A DNA stretch of 64,000 nucleotides from the NCBI GenBank assembly GCA_016617855.1, contig JAECUM010009376.1:48875-112874 (forward strand), written 5' to 3'. The notes beneath the pieces are model-generated. The model did not search any database and was not told where the DNA came from. It was given only the letters and a program-made list of their open reading frames with translations. Source of the stretch: Megalonaias nervosa. Taxonomy: Eukaryota > Mollusca > Bivalvia > Unionida > Unionidae. Positions 11,977 to 23,000 of this stretch are shown piece by piece (the stretch's first letter is position 1; each line of letters begins with the position of its first letter). The position numbers were made by a program, and so were the translations under genes.

Positions 11977-13760
11977 CTTATTATTGGAGCATGGAACATC
12001 CGTACTCTTATGGACAAAAAGAACATAGCAAGACCTTACAGGAGAACAGCCCTAATTGCTAAGGAGCTTTCACGCTACAGTATCGATATTGCGGCCTTGA
12101 GTGAAACCAGGTTTGCAGAGGAGGGTTCTCTGACGGAGCTTGCAAGCGGCTACACCTTCTTCTGGAAAGGAAAAGCCCAAAACGAAGACAGGATACACGG
12201 AGTCGGCCTGGCTATCAAATCAAGCCTTCTGAAGCAGCTTCCGGACCTGCCTGTTGGTATTAATGAGAGGCTAATGAAAATGCGGCTACCTATAAGCCAC
12301 AAACGCCACGCAACAATCATCAGCGCCTACGCCCCTACCCTCACGAGCCCAGCGGAAACCATCGAGCAGTTCTATGCGGACCTTAGCTCTGTACTATGCT
12401 CAATTCCAGCTGATGACAAAATCATACTACTGGGAGACTTCAACGCCCGTGTTGGCTGTGACTATGGTCAATGGAAAGGTGTACTTGGCAAGCACGGTGT
12501 CGGCAAGATGAACAACAATGGCCTGCTGTTACTCAGCAAATGCGCAGAATTTGACCTCTTTATCACTAACTCAATGTTCAGAATGGCGAACAAACACAAG
12601 AACACTTGGATGCACCCCAGATCTCGCCAATGGCACCTAATCGACTATGTAATAGTCCGTCAGCGCCATGCCCAGGATGTCCTCATCACCAAGGCCATGC
12701 GAGGAGCGGAATGTTGGACAGACCACAGACTTGCCCGAACCACCCTAAAACTGCGCATCGCCCCACATCATCCAAGGCGCCCTAAGTATATGCGCACAGC
12801 CTTCAACATTGTCAAACTCCAGCAGTCCTCCATCCAGCTTGATTTCCAGAAGAGCCTAGATGAAAAAATGTCTACCAACGGACCTTTACATGGAAGTGCC
12901 TCTGAGAAATGGAACAAGCTCAGGGACATCATAAGAGAGACAGCTATGGCAACTCTGGGCCCCAAGAAGCAAACCCATCAAGACTGGTTCAACGAGAACA
13001 ACGATGCCATTGAAGATCTGCTTGCCAGAAAAAATAAAGCATTCATGGACTGGCAGAATGACCCAAACTCCATCCCCAAAAAAGACCGCTTCAAATCCTA
13101 TCAAGCTGAGGCTCAGAGAGAAATCCGCAAGATGCATGACCAGTGGTGGGAAAGGAAAGCTAATGAAGTGCAACGCTATGCCGACACTAACAACTCCAAA
13201 GAGTTCTACAGTGCCATCAAGTCAATCTTCGGCCCTTCAAAGTCTGGTTCTGCCCCCTTGCTTGCTGCAGATGGCAGTACACTAATAAAGGACAAGGCTG
13301 GCATTAAGGACAGATGGAAAGAGCACTTTAGCCAGCTCCTAAACCTGCCCTCATCGGTTAGCCATTCTGCTCTTGAACAAACACCCCAACAGCCAACGCA
13401 TGACCAACTGAATGTTCCGCCAACGATAGTGGAGTTGAGGACGGCCATTAAACAAATGAACTGTGGCAGGGCACCTGGTAAGGATGGCATCCCAGCGGAG
13501 GTGTACAAGGCTCTCAGTGAGCAGACTCTAGAGGCATTCCACGATGTGCTAACCAGCATCTGGACGGAAGAGGAGATGCCAGACGACCTCCGCGACGCAT
13601 CAATTGTAACCATCTATAAGAATAAAGGCACACGTGCGGACTGCAATAACTATAGAGGCATCTCCCTACTCTCCATAGCTGGCAAAATACTTGCTCGCCT
13701 CATTCTCAACAGACTTATCGCATCAGTGTCAGAAGATAACCTACCTGAGTCTCCAATGTG
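11977..13760 (+). pseudogene. LINE endonuclease and RT N-terminal half
   Basis: The endonuclease begins at GAWNIRTLMD (about 11983), upstream of the first ATG at 12010; the frame is open further upstream, so the true start is uncertain. Counting from that ATG, E32 lies in LSETRF, GDFNARVG is at ~142-149 and the WTDHR catalytic His block is at ~236-240. This matches an APE-type endonuclease that nicks target DNA. A linker follows, then the start of RT with GRAPGKDGIPAE (~480) and NNYRGISLL (~545). The frame runs on to a stop at 13779, but homology leaves it near 13755, where one extra base shifts the RT into the next frame. Confidence 0.95.
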
Positions 13761-15160
13761 GTTTTCGCCCAGACCGTAGCACTGCTGACATGATCTTCGC
13801 AGTAAGACAAGTCCAAGAGAAATGCCTTGAGCAGAACATGAATCTGTATGCCGTCTTCGTGGACCTGACGAAGGCATTCGACACAGTCAACAGAGACGCA
13901 CTGTGGGTAATACTCAAGAAGCTTGGTTGTCCTCAGAAGTTTACCAACCTCATCCGGCTTTTCCATGATGACATGACTGGAGAGATTCTCTCAGACAGTG
14001 AACCCTCTGAGAAATTCCCCATATCTAATGGTGTCAAACAGGGCTGTGTACTCGCTCCGGTGCTCTTCAACCTCTTCTTCACGCAGGTACTGCTCCACGC
14101 CATCCATGACCTTGACCTTGGTATCTACATTAGATATCGCCTGGATGGATCAGTGTTTGATCTCAGACGCCTAGCTGCTAAAACCAAGACGCTTAAAAGA
14201 CTCATCACTGAAGCACTCTTTGCAGACGACTGTGTCCTCATGGCCCATGAAGAGATTCACCTACAGACAATTGTGGACAAGTTCTCTGAAGCCTCCAATC
14301 TGTTCAGACTCACAATTAGCCTAGGAATGACAGAAGTCCTCTTCCAGCCTGCCCCAAATACTGTCCCTTCACAACCCTGCATCACCATCGGCGACACGCA
14401 GCTGAAGAATGTGGACAGCTTTAAATACCTAGGCAGCACAATATCCAATGATGGCTCCCTGGACAAAGAGATCACTGCGAGCATCCAAAAGGCCAGCCAA
14501 GCACTCGGACGACTTCAAACCAAGGTCTTGCAGCACAAGGATATACACTTGTCAACAAAGTTGAAGGTGTACAATGCAGTTGTCCTGACGTCTCTCTTGT
14601 ATGGCTGTGAAACGTGGACTGTATACCGAAGGCACATCAGTCGGTTGGAACAATTCCACCAGCGCTCCCTGAGAGCCATCATGAGGATCAAGTGGCATGA
14701 CCGAATCCCCAACCAGGAAGTCCTTGATAGAGCAAACACAACAAGCATCGAAGCCAAACTGATCCAGGCCCAGCTTCGTTGGACCGGCCATGTCATCCGC
14801 ATGGATCAAAACAGAATCCCAAAGCAACTGTTCTTTGGCGAGCTAGTCCAAGGCAACCGAAACCAAGGCCGCCCTCACAAGAGGTACAAAGACAACCTCA
14901 AGACGCACATCAAATGGGCAGACCTTCAACCGCATCAGCTCGAGCTCGCTGCCTCAGACAGAAGTCACTGGCGAGTCCTGACCAGAAAAGCCAGTTCCAC
15001 CTTCGAGGCTGACCGCCGCCAGCGTCTTGCTGCAGCCCGTGAGAGACGTCACAAAGCTGCGTCTCAGCCACCCCCAAGTACCGGTGTCCCATGCCCCACC
15101 TGCAACCGCCTGTGTTCATCGGAATTTGGACTCCAAAGCCACATACGCGTCCATCGTTGA
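13755..15160 (+). pseudogene. LINE RT C-terminal half with zinc finger
   Basis: The RT continues in the +1 frame with QCGFRPDRSTADMIF, then a catalytic-Asp block (VFVDLTKAFDTVNRDALW), GVKQGCVLAPVLFNLF and ALFADDCVLM (active-site FADD, near 14215). Thumb/connection sequence with FKYLGSTIS and a GRPHKRYKDNL basic block follows. The protein ends with CPTCNRLCSSEFGLQSHIRVH, a CCHH zinc finger that may help bind nucleic acid. All catalytic residues are present; the only break is the junction with the upstream half. Confidence 0.96.
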
Positions 15161-15219
15161 TGAGACTGCACAACATGTCTTCCTCGGCCCCGAGAGACTA
15201 CCAATAAAAAATAATAAAA

Positions 15220-15229
15220 ATACTTTGGA
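15220..15229 (+). repeat. Right target-site duplication of the LINE
   Basis: ATACTTTGGA, identical to 11104-11113. Confidence 0.85.
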
Positions 15230-15716
15230 AACCTCAATACCAGTCTCTCAGGTTAATTGGGCACTTTTCATTTTTCATCTAGTTAACAAGCACTATGCCT
15301 CAGCAACAATATTCTCATATGTATCTGCCAGTGGTTTTGTACACAACATAATAATTATGCAGACCCTACAAACTCTTTCCTAATACGGAAATGACTGCAA
15401 GTATGCCACAGGAATAAAGGTTCTTGTGATGATAGATTACCAACTGACCTGGGTATTTTAGAAAAACTTATCCACAATACAACTCATACTATAACTTCTT
15501 GGTACAAACAGCTCCTATTTCAAGCTGTTTTCCTTGGCATTCCATGCCTTCCTGAGAATTGGGGACAGCACAGTGCAGTCCCTTGGCCTCCATAACCCTA
15601 ATCTGTTGCTCATTGATTAATTGGCTCTTGACCACCATTCCATCACTCTAACATTCAACACCTTCAAACACAGCCAGGGTCAGAAGTTCACTTTAAAAAT
15701 TAATAAAAACAATAAT
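15220..15716 (+). pseudogene. Tyrosine recombinase, 3' half of the DIRS element
   Basis: From the target duplication the frame reads IPVSQVNWALFIFHL, then YASATIFSYVSASGFVHN, then stops near 15380. The first part matches the end of the recombinase N-terminal domain (short hydrophobic helix plus 'SP.TI.S.VSAI.Y.H'). After frameshifts, near 15500-15560, a LLFQAVFLGIPCLPENWG stretch resembles the region before the first catalytic Arg. SITLTFNTFKHSQGQKFTL near 15640-15700 resembles the next conserved strand. The HxxR and Tyr blocks are absent; the sequence ends at a (TA)n run. Confidence 0.72.
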
Positions 15717-15717
15717 G

Positions 15718-15718
<1 letters not shown>

Positions 15719-15755
<37 letters not shown>
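15719..15755. repeat. (TA)n microsatellite
   Basis: About 18 TA units directly at the 3' end of the DIRS homology. Confidence 0.97.
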
Positions 15756-15758
<3 letters not shown>

Positions 15759-16721
15759 ACATTATTTTCATTTACACATATACTTGCACAAATGTTGCTT
15801 TCCATTTCAGGTCTAGTGTGTATACAGACCTGAACACATTGTTTAAATTCATCAGAATGGCAAGTGGGTTCACTGCAAATGAATATGACAGGCAAGATAC
15901 ACAGGAGGAACATGTGCCAAATAATTACTACAGCTGTGAATCAACAGATGACTTTAATTCTACATAATTCAGGAAATATTGAACTCAAAATGCTGTTATA
16001 ACAGCATTAATATTTTTCACCATCTGCAATTTTCACAGTTGGCACTTATATCCTTTTCACTTGGGAGCCACAAATTTCTTTAGGCAGAATGCCATATTTT
16101 GCATTTTGAAAAATCTACCTTTCAACATATCTAACACATACTTGCCTCTGTTTAAGGATGGATGTTTATTTTGCTTTCTATTTGGCTTGTCATATGCCTT
16201 TTATATCATGATGCATGTGCATACTGCATGCCTGTCATTCTTGGTTGTATGGTTTCCCAAGAAAGGGGGTGGAAGGCAAAATTGATGCAGGCTGCTATCT
16301 GTTTTGAGGCTGCACAGGCCCCATGCAAAATGGGTGACTTATATGGTTCCTGTGTTATGGTGGTCTCAGCTCCCAAATGGATTATTTTTGTTTTGATGGT
16401 AAAAAAATTTCCATTCAGGTCTACACAGGTTGGTAAAACCTAATCAGCTACCAACTTTTCAGAGGTAGAATTTACTATGGAATTTTCAACTAAGTAGTTT
16501 ACCAAATACTCTAGTAAAGTCATTGGTAAATAACTTTATGCATGTTATATCATATGAACATAATATTATTTTCAATACAATTGTCACTTGTGTGGCCTAC
16601 ATCAACAAATCGTTTTCCAGCATTATTTTTTATGCTTAAATTCTTATTTTCCTCATTGCTGTCCTCAATTTAAAATTTTAAAAATCTATTAATTTGGTAA
16701 TCTAATTGCTCACATACAGTG
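15756..16721. other. Non-coding stretch
   Basis: Short open stretches at 16061-16285 and 16162-16443 lack recognisable motifs or coding-like composition. No repeats were seen. Confidence 0.45.
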
Positions 16722-16723
16722 TA

Positions 16724-16748
16724 CCGTATTTACTGCATGTTTTCGGAC
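16724..16748 (+). repeat. Left terminal inverted repeat
   Basis: 25 bp, exact reverse complement of 18144-18168. Confidence 0.97.
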
Positions 16749-17432
16749 GGCAAAAAGTAATTACTTTTTTTGTTGTCTGAATACATATTAAATTCTTTAA
16801 TTAGGTGTCCGAAAACAAACAGGGGAAGAAATTTTTGTGTCATGAAGTTACCATTAGCTCACATGATGACATGCTGCCATGAAGTAAAACAAGTATTTTG
16901 TCTAACACCACGGAAAGGATAATGAATGAAAAACAGGCATTACTTGCCTATTTTATCTATTTGATACATGTCCATCCACCAGAAAATCAGCCATACATGT
17001 ATTAGAGCCACGATTGTGTGCGTATTTTCCAAAATAACCGCCATATTAGTAATCGTGCAATCCAGTTTAACCCTTTACTAGCCTATTCAGTGATCAATAA
17101 AATCTGCCTTACAAATGCATGCAAGCTTTATGTCTGTGTAATTAAGATATTAATATAAACTAAATTAAAAAAATTTGGAATTATAATTCTGAAGATATTT
17201 ATGACAGAAACATTTTAGTATCAAGAGTAGAAATACAGGTACATGTATGAGGGCTAATCTTAGAGCACCAAGGATGAGAGGCTCCATATGGGGTGAGTGT
17301 TGTACGCATGCCTAGGAAGGGTAACAATAACAAGAAAGTTGCAATATATAAGTCATTAATATGTTGTTATTTTTTTTTAAATAAAGGTGATCTATTTGTT
17401 GTGGTTCTCTCTTCTTTTTGTTTCCCACCTAG

Positions 17433-17531
17433 CCGAGGGTAGCTTCAAAATGAGTAGAGCCTGGCGACTCGAAACAATCGACTGCTCAAAGATTGTTTTG
17501 ATGCATGTTGGAGATTTCAGGGTGTCCAGGT
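17433..17531 (+). other. Exon-like segment inside the TIR element
   Basis: A strong acceptor (pyrimidine tract ending CCCACCTAG) is followed by ~17 bp, an ATG, about 27 open codons and an AG|GTGATA donor-like site. On the other strand 17392-17637 holds an 81-codon frame starting with ATG. The segment is more GC-rich than the rest of the element and could be a captured host exon or the remains of an internal gene. No protein family was recognised. Confidence 0.2.
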
Positions 17532-18143
17532 GATAATTGTTCCTACGACAATTTGTGGGATTTCTTTGACAGGTGTGTTCGGAAATAAAGGGCAGCCATC
17601 TGGATTTCGTTAAAAGAGCACACGATGTACCGAACATGTTGAACCCACAATCAATATTTATCGTCTACAAAGAGGTTTATTACCTGTAGAACAATAACTA
17701 CATTTAAACCCATGGTACATAATGCCTCGTGGGATAAGGGGTTTTTGTTTTGTTGCACGATGCCAATGAATTTACTAATCCATACTGACTCTCTGATGTA
17801 TTGTTTAATGATATAAAGCAGGGATCATGGTTTCTAATCAAATCCATAACTGTCACACCTGCGTGAAGTGGTTTCGTGTGTAACGATGTCTACACTGACA
17901 ACCAATCCATGGAAGTTCATTATCACATTAAATAATTGGTGACTAAATGAAGCGAACTTTGTATCAGTTAAATTAACGGCAAACACACTGTGAATTTTAC
18001 TTTAAAATGAAGCAGCAGATCTTCTTAGATTGTGTCCGAAAACATAAATTGTAGAAAAAATTATAGTGGAGCAACATCCGAAAAATTACAAGGCATTTAA
18101 ATATTATATTTGCCCAAAAAAATGGCGTTCAAAAACAAACAAT

Positions 18144-18168
18144 GTCCGAAAACATGCAGTAAATACGG
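18144..18168 (-). repeat. Right terminal inverted repeat
   Basis: 25 bp, exact reverse complement of 16724-16748; TA follows at 18169-18170. Confidence 0.97.
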
Positions 18169-18170
18169 TA

Positions 18171-20183
18171 CTTAGATTTCTTGTTATCCTCTCATACACA
18201 CTTTGTCATAAAGAAGCTTATGTTACAAACAGGGTCCAAATGATAATGAAATGATGATAGAAATAATAATACACTGTATGTTTTCCTTGCCTTGACCATT
18301 TTCAATAGCATTTTTTGCTTCAATTCATTTTGTAGACTATATTCTATCCTTGTATGAATTCACAATCATGAACTCTGACAAACCTCTTCAGAGAATGAAA
18401 TCATACACACGCAAGCTATAAAGTACTGAAATCAACATTGAACAAATTTAAAATGCAATATATGTTAATATTATTATTCATTGTTTCCCATTTGATGAAT
18501 TACTTCAGTACACAACTTCACTGTATCATCTGCTGAAGACTGGATTTTGGTGACAATAAAATGGAAAAAATAAAACTGACTTCAGTAGCTAACAAAGATG
18601 TATTTACTGAAGAAGGGGATTATACTGCCACGCTACCAATTTTACTCTGAAAAGAGATGCATAAAATATTTTTTTAAAGAGAGAACAGAACTTTTAAGAC
18701 ATAAATGATCTTACCCAAAAGAACCCCACACAACAACAAGCTCTCTATATATAATAATTTACTGGTCAGGATTTTAGTAGCTCCACATGGTGTAGAGGTA
18801 AAGTGAATGACTATTTCCAGCTACCACTGAATCGTAAATCAGTAGTACAAGCCTTTTAATGAGAATAATTTGTGTGCAAGAGAGAGAGAGAGAGAAAAGA
18901 GATAATAAGAATGGCTATACCTAGAAAAGAAAATGGAAGGATGGAGAATTTTTGGGGTCTAGCTTTTGCATCTTTGTCAGTGATCATTTGCTGGATTCTA
19001 TATTATATACTTGTCTTCTTTTATCTTATAACTAAAATGCATAGCAGCAGTCTGTATATGTGCCTCACACTGGACTGTCAAAAGAGGGTGTCAGATGGTC
19101 TACAATAACTGTTCCATTTTTTCAAATCAAATTATAGATGAACATTTTGACTGTGGTCCCTAACACTGTACTCATGTTATAATTAGTAAAATGGGAATGT
19201 ATTTTTCTTGCATCATCCATTATTTTTCATAAAACATTATGGAGTGAATGCTTAAGGACTACTGCTAATGCAAATTCAGTACAGATGGGTGTGGTATGGT
19301 AGTCTGATTGTGAAGAAATGGTTAAAATTATGGTAATAGTGATGTCCCATTTCTTTCAGTTAAATATCATGCACCATTTAGCAGTAAGTGTGTGAAAGAA
19401 TGACTTACATTAAAATCAATTTCATACCTTTCTGTCCAATTAGACTTTGATGCAGTGTACAGCAATATGGAGTATGTACAGTAGTGAAAATGAAATGCCA
19501 CCAAGACTTATGAATAATCCATTTAGTGGCAAGGCCAGTGGATTTTGAATAAAACCTGGAGAAATTGAACATGAACTCTTTTCTGCACACACTGTTTGCA
19601 AATAAAATGGATTCTAGTCAGTCCCATACAACCTTGACGGTAGTTCCTAAAACAAGGTATGAAGGCCTGTATTAGCCATAAGCAGCATTTTATGATGAAG
19701 ACAAATACACAATTCTCCATGCATGTTGGCAATGCTAATAATAATGACAGTTTTAATCAAAAACATTATGATGTTCCCCCAAACTCAAGCATCTGGAATA
19801 TTCATATTCTTGGCTAATGTCTTTCTGTTCATGCTGAACTATCTATTGTACCACAATTGGTAATTAAGTTTGTTTCTAAACTTCATTAATTAATGAATTT
19901 TGAGTTTAAATCTCTAACCGCTTTCTTGGTATCCTAACAATGGGTTCAAAGCAAAATATATGAAATCCAAGATTTTGATATATTCTCTTTATGTAGACCA
20001 CCAGCCACATTAAACTGCCTCATTATATCCTGTTTTCTAAACAATCCATGACTCCACCAATAACTACACTATACAACAATAAAAACCAATTTATCCAATC
20101 CAGTCTTGAAATGGCATACCAAAAAACAACAAATAACTAGCTATCACAAATTCATAAACATGTCACTAAACTACCACTAATAT
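18171..20183. other. Non-coding AT-rich stretch
   Basis: No gene was recognised. It contains a short (AG)n run near 18879-18893. At about 18790-18860, TGGTGTAGAGGTAAAGTG followed by a weak B-box-like AGTAGTACAAGCC may be a decayed tRNA-type SINE head. Confidence 0.4.
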
Positions 20184-21123
20184 TGTTACATATATGCTCA
20201 CATAGAAGTAACAAAAGAAAAGAGTGAAGGCAACAAGCTTTGTATATTTAAACAGAATAATTTATTTCCCTAGAAAACACGGTAAAAATGTGAAAAAGGA
20301 CATACAGTTTGTGAATATAATCCAAAAATTAATCCTAGAATTGAAAAATATAAGTCCTATTACTAAACAATTCTAATTGAATCCAGGTTCGAATCTCAAT
20401 GAGGTTCTAAGATGGAAGGTGATGACATCAGGTGAAGTCTTTGTGCGAAAGGTTAACAGTTCCTCGTTGAACCACAAATTATTATGTTCCAATTTAGAAA
20501 TCTGGAATAAATTTCCAATAAATGTGTTTGTCCAAGAATTCTGATTAAGAAAAGCACTTGTAGGTTTTCTAGAGTGAATAAATTATTTTAAATAAAAAAA
20601 ATCAACTCAAACGGCAACACCACAGAATACCTCTGTACCCGAAAGGTATTTTCTTACGACTAACTCGGTTTACTAACAACCGTCTGTCTTAACACACAAA
20701 TTTAGATCACATGGTGGCTCGCGTGACAGGTTACGTGACCACTAATTTGAACAGCGCAGTAAAAACAATGACAATTATCACGTAGGCAAGAATAGCCCTA
20801 TTTAAGAATCAGATTCTCACGCTGGAGATAAATAAAAAAAGAAAGGATGTTTACAACATGGCTAACCGTTAGCCGAACATGACCTTGATAACAGCCAATT
20901 GTTTTCATTTGATGTTTACAAACATCTGAACCAAGATTAAGAACTATGTTAGCTAACAATAGCGCTTATGCGACTTTTACTACATTTTAAATAAACAGAA
21001 TATCTCTTTCAAAAATATCAAATCCTGTGAAAATAATCATTACAATAAAATGCAATGATACAAAAATAAAATAAAAAGAATTTAAAATTAACACACAAGG
21101 AAATAAATTACATATATGTAACA
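20184..21123 (-). mobile_element. Solo LTR, family 1 (copy 1)
   Basis: A 940-bp unit bounded by TGTTACA and TGTAACA and flanked by the 4-bp direct repeat ATAT (20180-20183 and 21124-21127). It aligns end to end with 49265-50213 and in part with three other sites in the window. On the minus strand an AATAAA-containing block (around 20255) lies ~75 bp from the end, as a polyadenylation signal would in an LTR; hence the minus orientation. No internal retroelement genes adjoin, so it is a solo LTR, normally the product of recombination between two LTRs. A Gypsy-like source is likely from the 4-bp duplication, but this is an inference. Confidence 0.82.
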
Positions 21124-22744
21124 ATATGTACATACATAATTGTACATATAAGTGTAAACTATTTTCCTATATATTGCCCATTCAACACACCTTACAATCC
21201 AATGAAGAAAAGCACATGGATATGTACATGAATACATGCCACATTCACCATCCTTATACATGTTGCGCTATACTTCGCTTAACCGTACCAATTAGTGACA
21301 TTCATGATAGCCACCCGAACTGAGCTAAGTGCTGTCTTGTAAAGTGTGCAGCTGTTGATATATCTTACCTGATCAGTTTGTAAGTTCACACTCTTGTTTT
21401 GCGGGAAGTGCCTTCTCACACACTAGCAGAAATGCATACCACAACGAGAATAGTTGTCATATTTGCAAACAAATTCATTATGCATCCCATTTATGCATAC
21501 ATAAAAGGCTTATTTAAGATAACTATTTAATGACAAGTATTTTTCCTTATCATAAGATGGGTATAAGAACGAAAGACTGATGATACCTGAAGATATAAAC
21601 TACGGCTGATTAATACTTACAAAAGTACATGCCATGAAAGCTGTGATGAACAGAAGAAAAATGTAAACAAACATAAGTCATTTCATAGTATATATTTCAG
21701 GAATGTTTTGCAATTCTCTTTGCTATTATCAGTACTGACCATAACTGTACTTTCAATATGGAAAGTTTGATAGCCATTGGGTTACATATATGCATGTAAT
21801 ATGACTGTCAGTCAAGGGACCAGGTTGACTGGAAGAAGACCAATATGGCAGATACCATTGCTTGGAATCATGATGTTTGCCAGGTGCATTGTATGCAAAG
21901 CCCAATGTAGATGAAAAATGTAATGCTTGTTGCATCTTGATTAGTCTTCATGCAACAAGACAATTAAAATGCAATAGCTCAATACTCTCTCAATGTTGCA
22001 ACCTACTGCAGGTAAAATACATTATTGTATTTCCTATTTCAGCTCAAATAAATACATTATCCACAAAATAGATTGTACATGAACATTTAAGTTAATAATA
22101 TAACTTTAAACTCAATACATACTATATGTGATATCTGACCATATCACACCCATTAAGCCAATTCATATTACCAATAGCCCTTAAATTACCTGACTATTGC
22201 ACATTTATGCAAATGTGACCGCCATCCTCCCAACTCATTCTCACCAAACTGTACCAGAACTACATCTGCAGATGTCAAGTCATACTCAGGTGACATGAGA
22301 GCATGAAAATGGACACTAACAGATTCTGTATTGTTTCTACAAGTAAAATTAAAAATCTAATAATATATGTAAATTGTTCAAAAAATGCTTATTTCAAATT
22401 AATGAATTCAAGTCATGAAAAGTTGTCAATTCCTAATTTATAGTTCACACATTTCATTTGAGTCCTTCATATCATGCATATGTTAAATGAAACTAACATG
22501 AGCTATATACAGTGAAGCCTATAGAACAAGGATAGTCATAGGACAGACGAATTGTCCTTTATCGACAGGTGTCCTTCATATACAGGGACAGTACTCTCAA
22601 TGTGCATTATAGCTCATACGGTTATGACAAAGCATTGCATAGATCGCAAAAAAGGTTGCAGTACTCAGGGATAATAGTGCTCCTTCTGAGAAAAAAAATT
22701 GCTGCATTACAATAGTCAGTACGAATAAAACAAGAGTACTGGGG
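21124..22744. other. Non-coding stretch
   Basis: No gene was recognised. Near 22510-22585 the sequence AGTGAAGCCTATAGAACAAG...TGTCCTTTATCGACAGG...TATACAGGGACAG resembles the end of a common invertebrate MITE type, but the partner end was not found. Confidence 0.4.
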
Positions 22745-23000
22745 GCCCCCAAGTGGCCGAGTGGTCTAAAGTGCTCTCCGTTACGGATCACTGCCATCTC
22801 ACCTCTGTCTGCGTGGGTTCGAGTCTCGGATTCAGCCAATGTTGGTATGTGAGAAAGCTTGCCAGTAGCTTCTCATGGGTCGGTGGTTCTTTCCAGGGTT
22901 TTTCCGGGTTCTTCCTCCACCATTAATACTGGTCGCCATGTATAGCCTATCTTGTGCTGAAAAATGGCGTTAAACCCTACAACAACAACAACAACAACAA
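22745..23000 (+). mobile_element. tRNA-derived SINE with (AAC)n tail
   Basis: An A box TGGCCGAGTGG (22754-22764) and a B box GGTTCGAGTCT (22816-22826) lie at the spacing of a class II (Ser/Leu-like) tRNA. After the tRNA-like head comes a body with CCGGGTTCTTCCTCCACCATTAA and the end GGCGTTAAACCCTACA, then an (AAC)n tail to 23000. This central domain and GCGTTAAAC..CAA end resemble the Meta-domain SINEs reported from molluscs and other animals. Both pol III boxes look intact. Confidence 0.9.

Larger units (their letters stand above)
11114..15219 (+). mobile_element. Near full-length LINE with apurinic endonuclease, RT and C-terminal zinc finger
   Basis: The element is about 4.1 kb and clearly more GC-rich than the surroundings. 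It has ~870 bp of 5' untranslated sequence, one long coding region split by a frameshift near 13755, a short 3' UTR and an A-rich tail (AATAAAAAATAATAAAAA, 15203-15220). A 10-bp target-site duplication flanks it. The domain order is endonuclease, RT, then a C-x2-C-x12-H-x3-H zinc finger at the very end. Such single-ORF LINEs with a terminal zinc finger are common in molluscs and other invertebrates. The exact clade (I/Ingi-like or RTE-like) cannot be settled by eye. It is relatively young, since a single break is seen in ~1,060 codons. Confidence 0.96.
16724..18168. mobile_element. 1,445-bp non-autonomous DNA transposon with 25-bp TIRs (TA target)
   Basis: The ends are perfect 25-bp inverted repeats beginning CCGTATTTACTGC and ending TTTTCGGAC, flanked on both sides by TA (16722-16723 and 18169-18170). 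This matches the TA target duplication of Tc1/mariner-type elements. The inner TIR motif GTCCGAAAAC recurs close to both ends (near 16807 and 18033), as expected for subterminal transposase-binding sites. No transposase is visible inside, so it is probably a non-autonomous, pogo/Tc1-mariner-like element. The perfect TIRs suggest recent activity. Confidence 0.9.

Noticed and set aside
12886..13613. Minus-strand open frames inside the LINE
   Set aside because: They lie antisense to the endonuclease/RT coding sequence and have no motif of their own.
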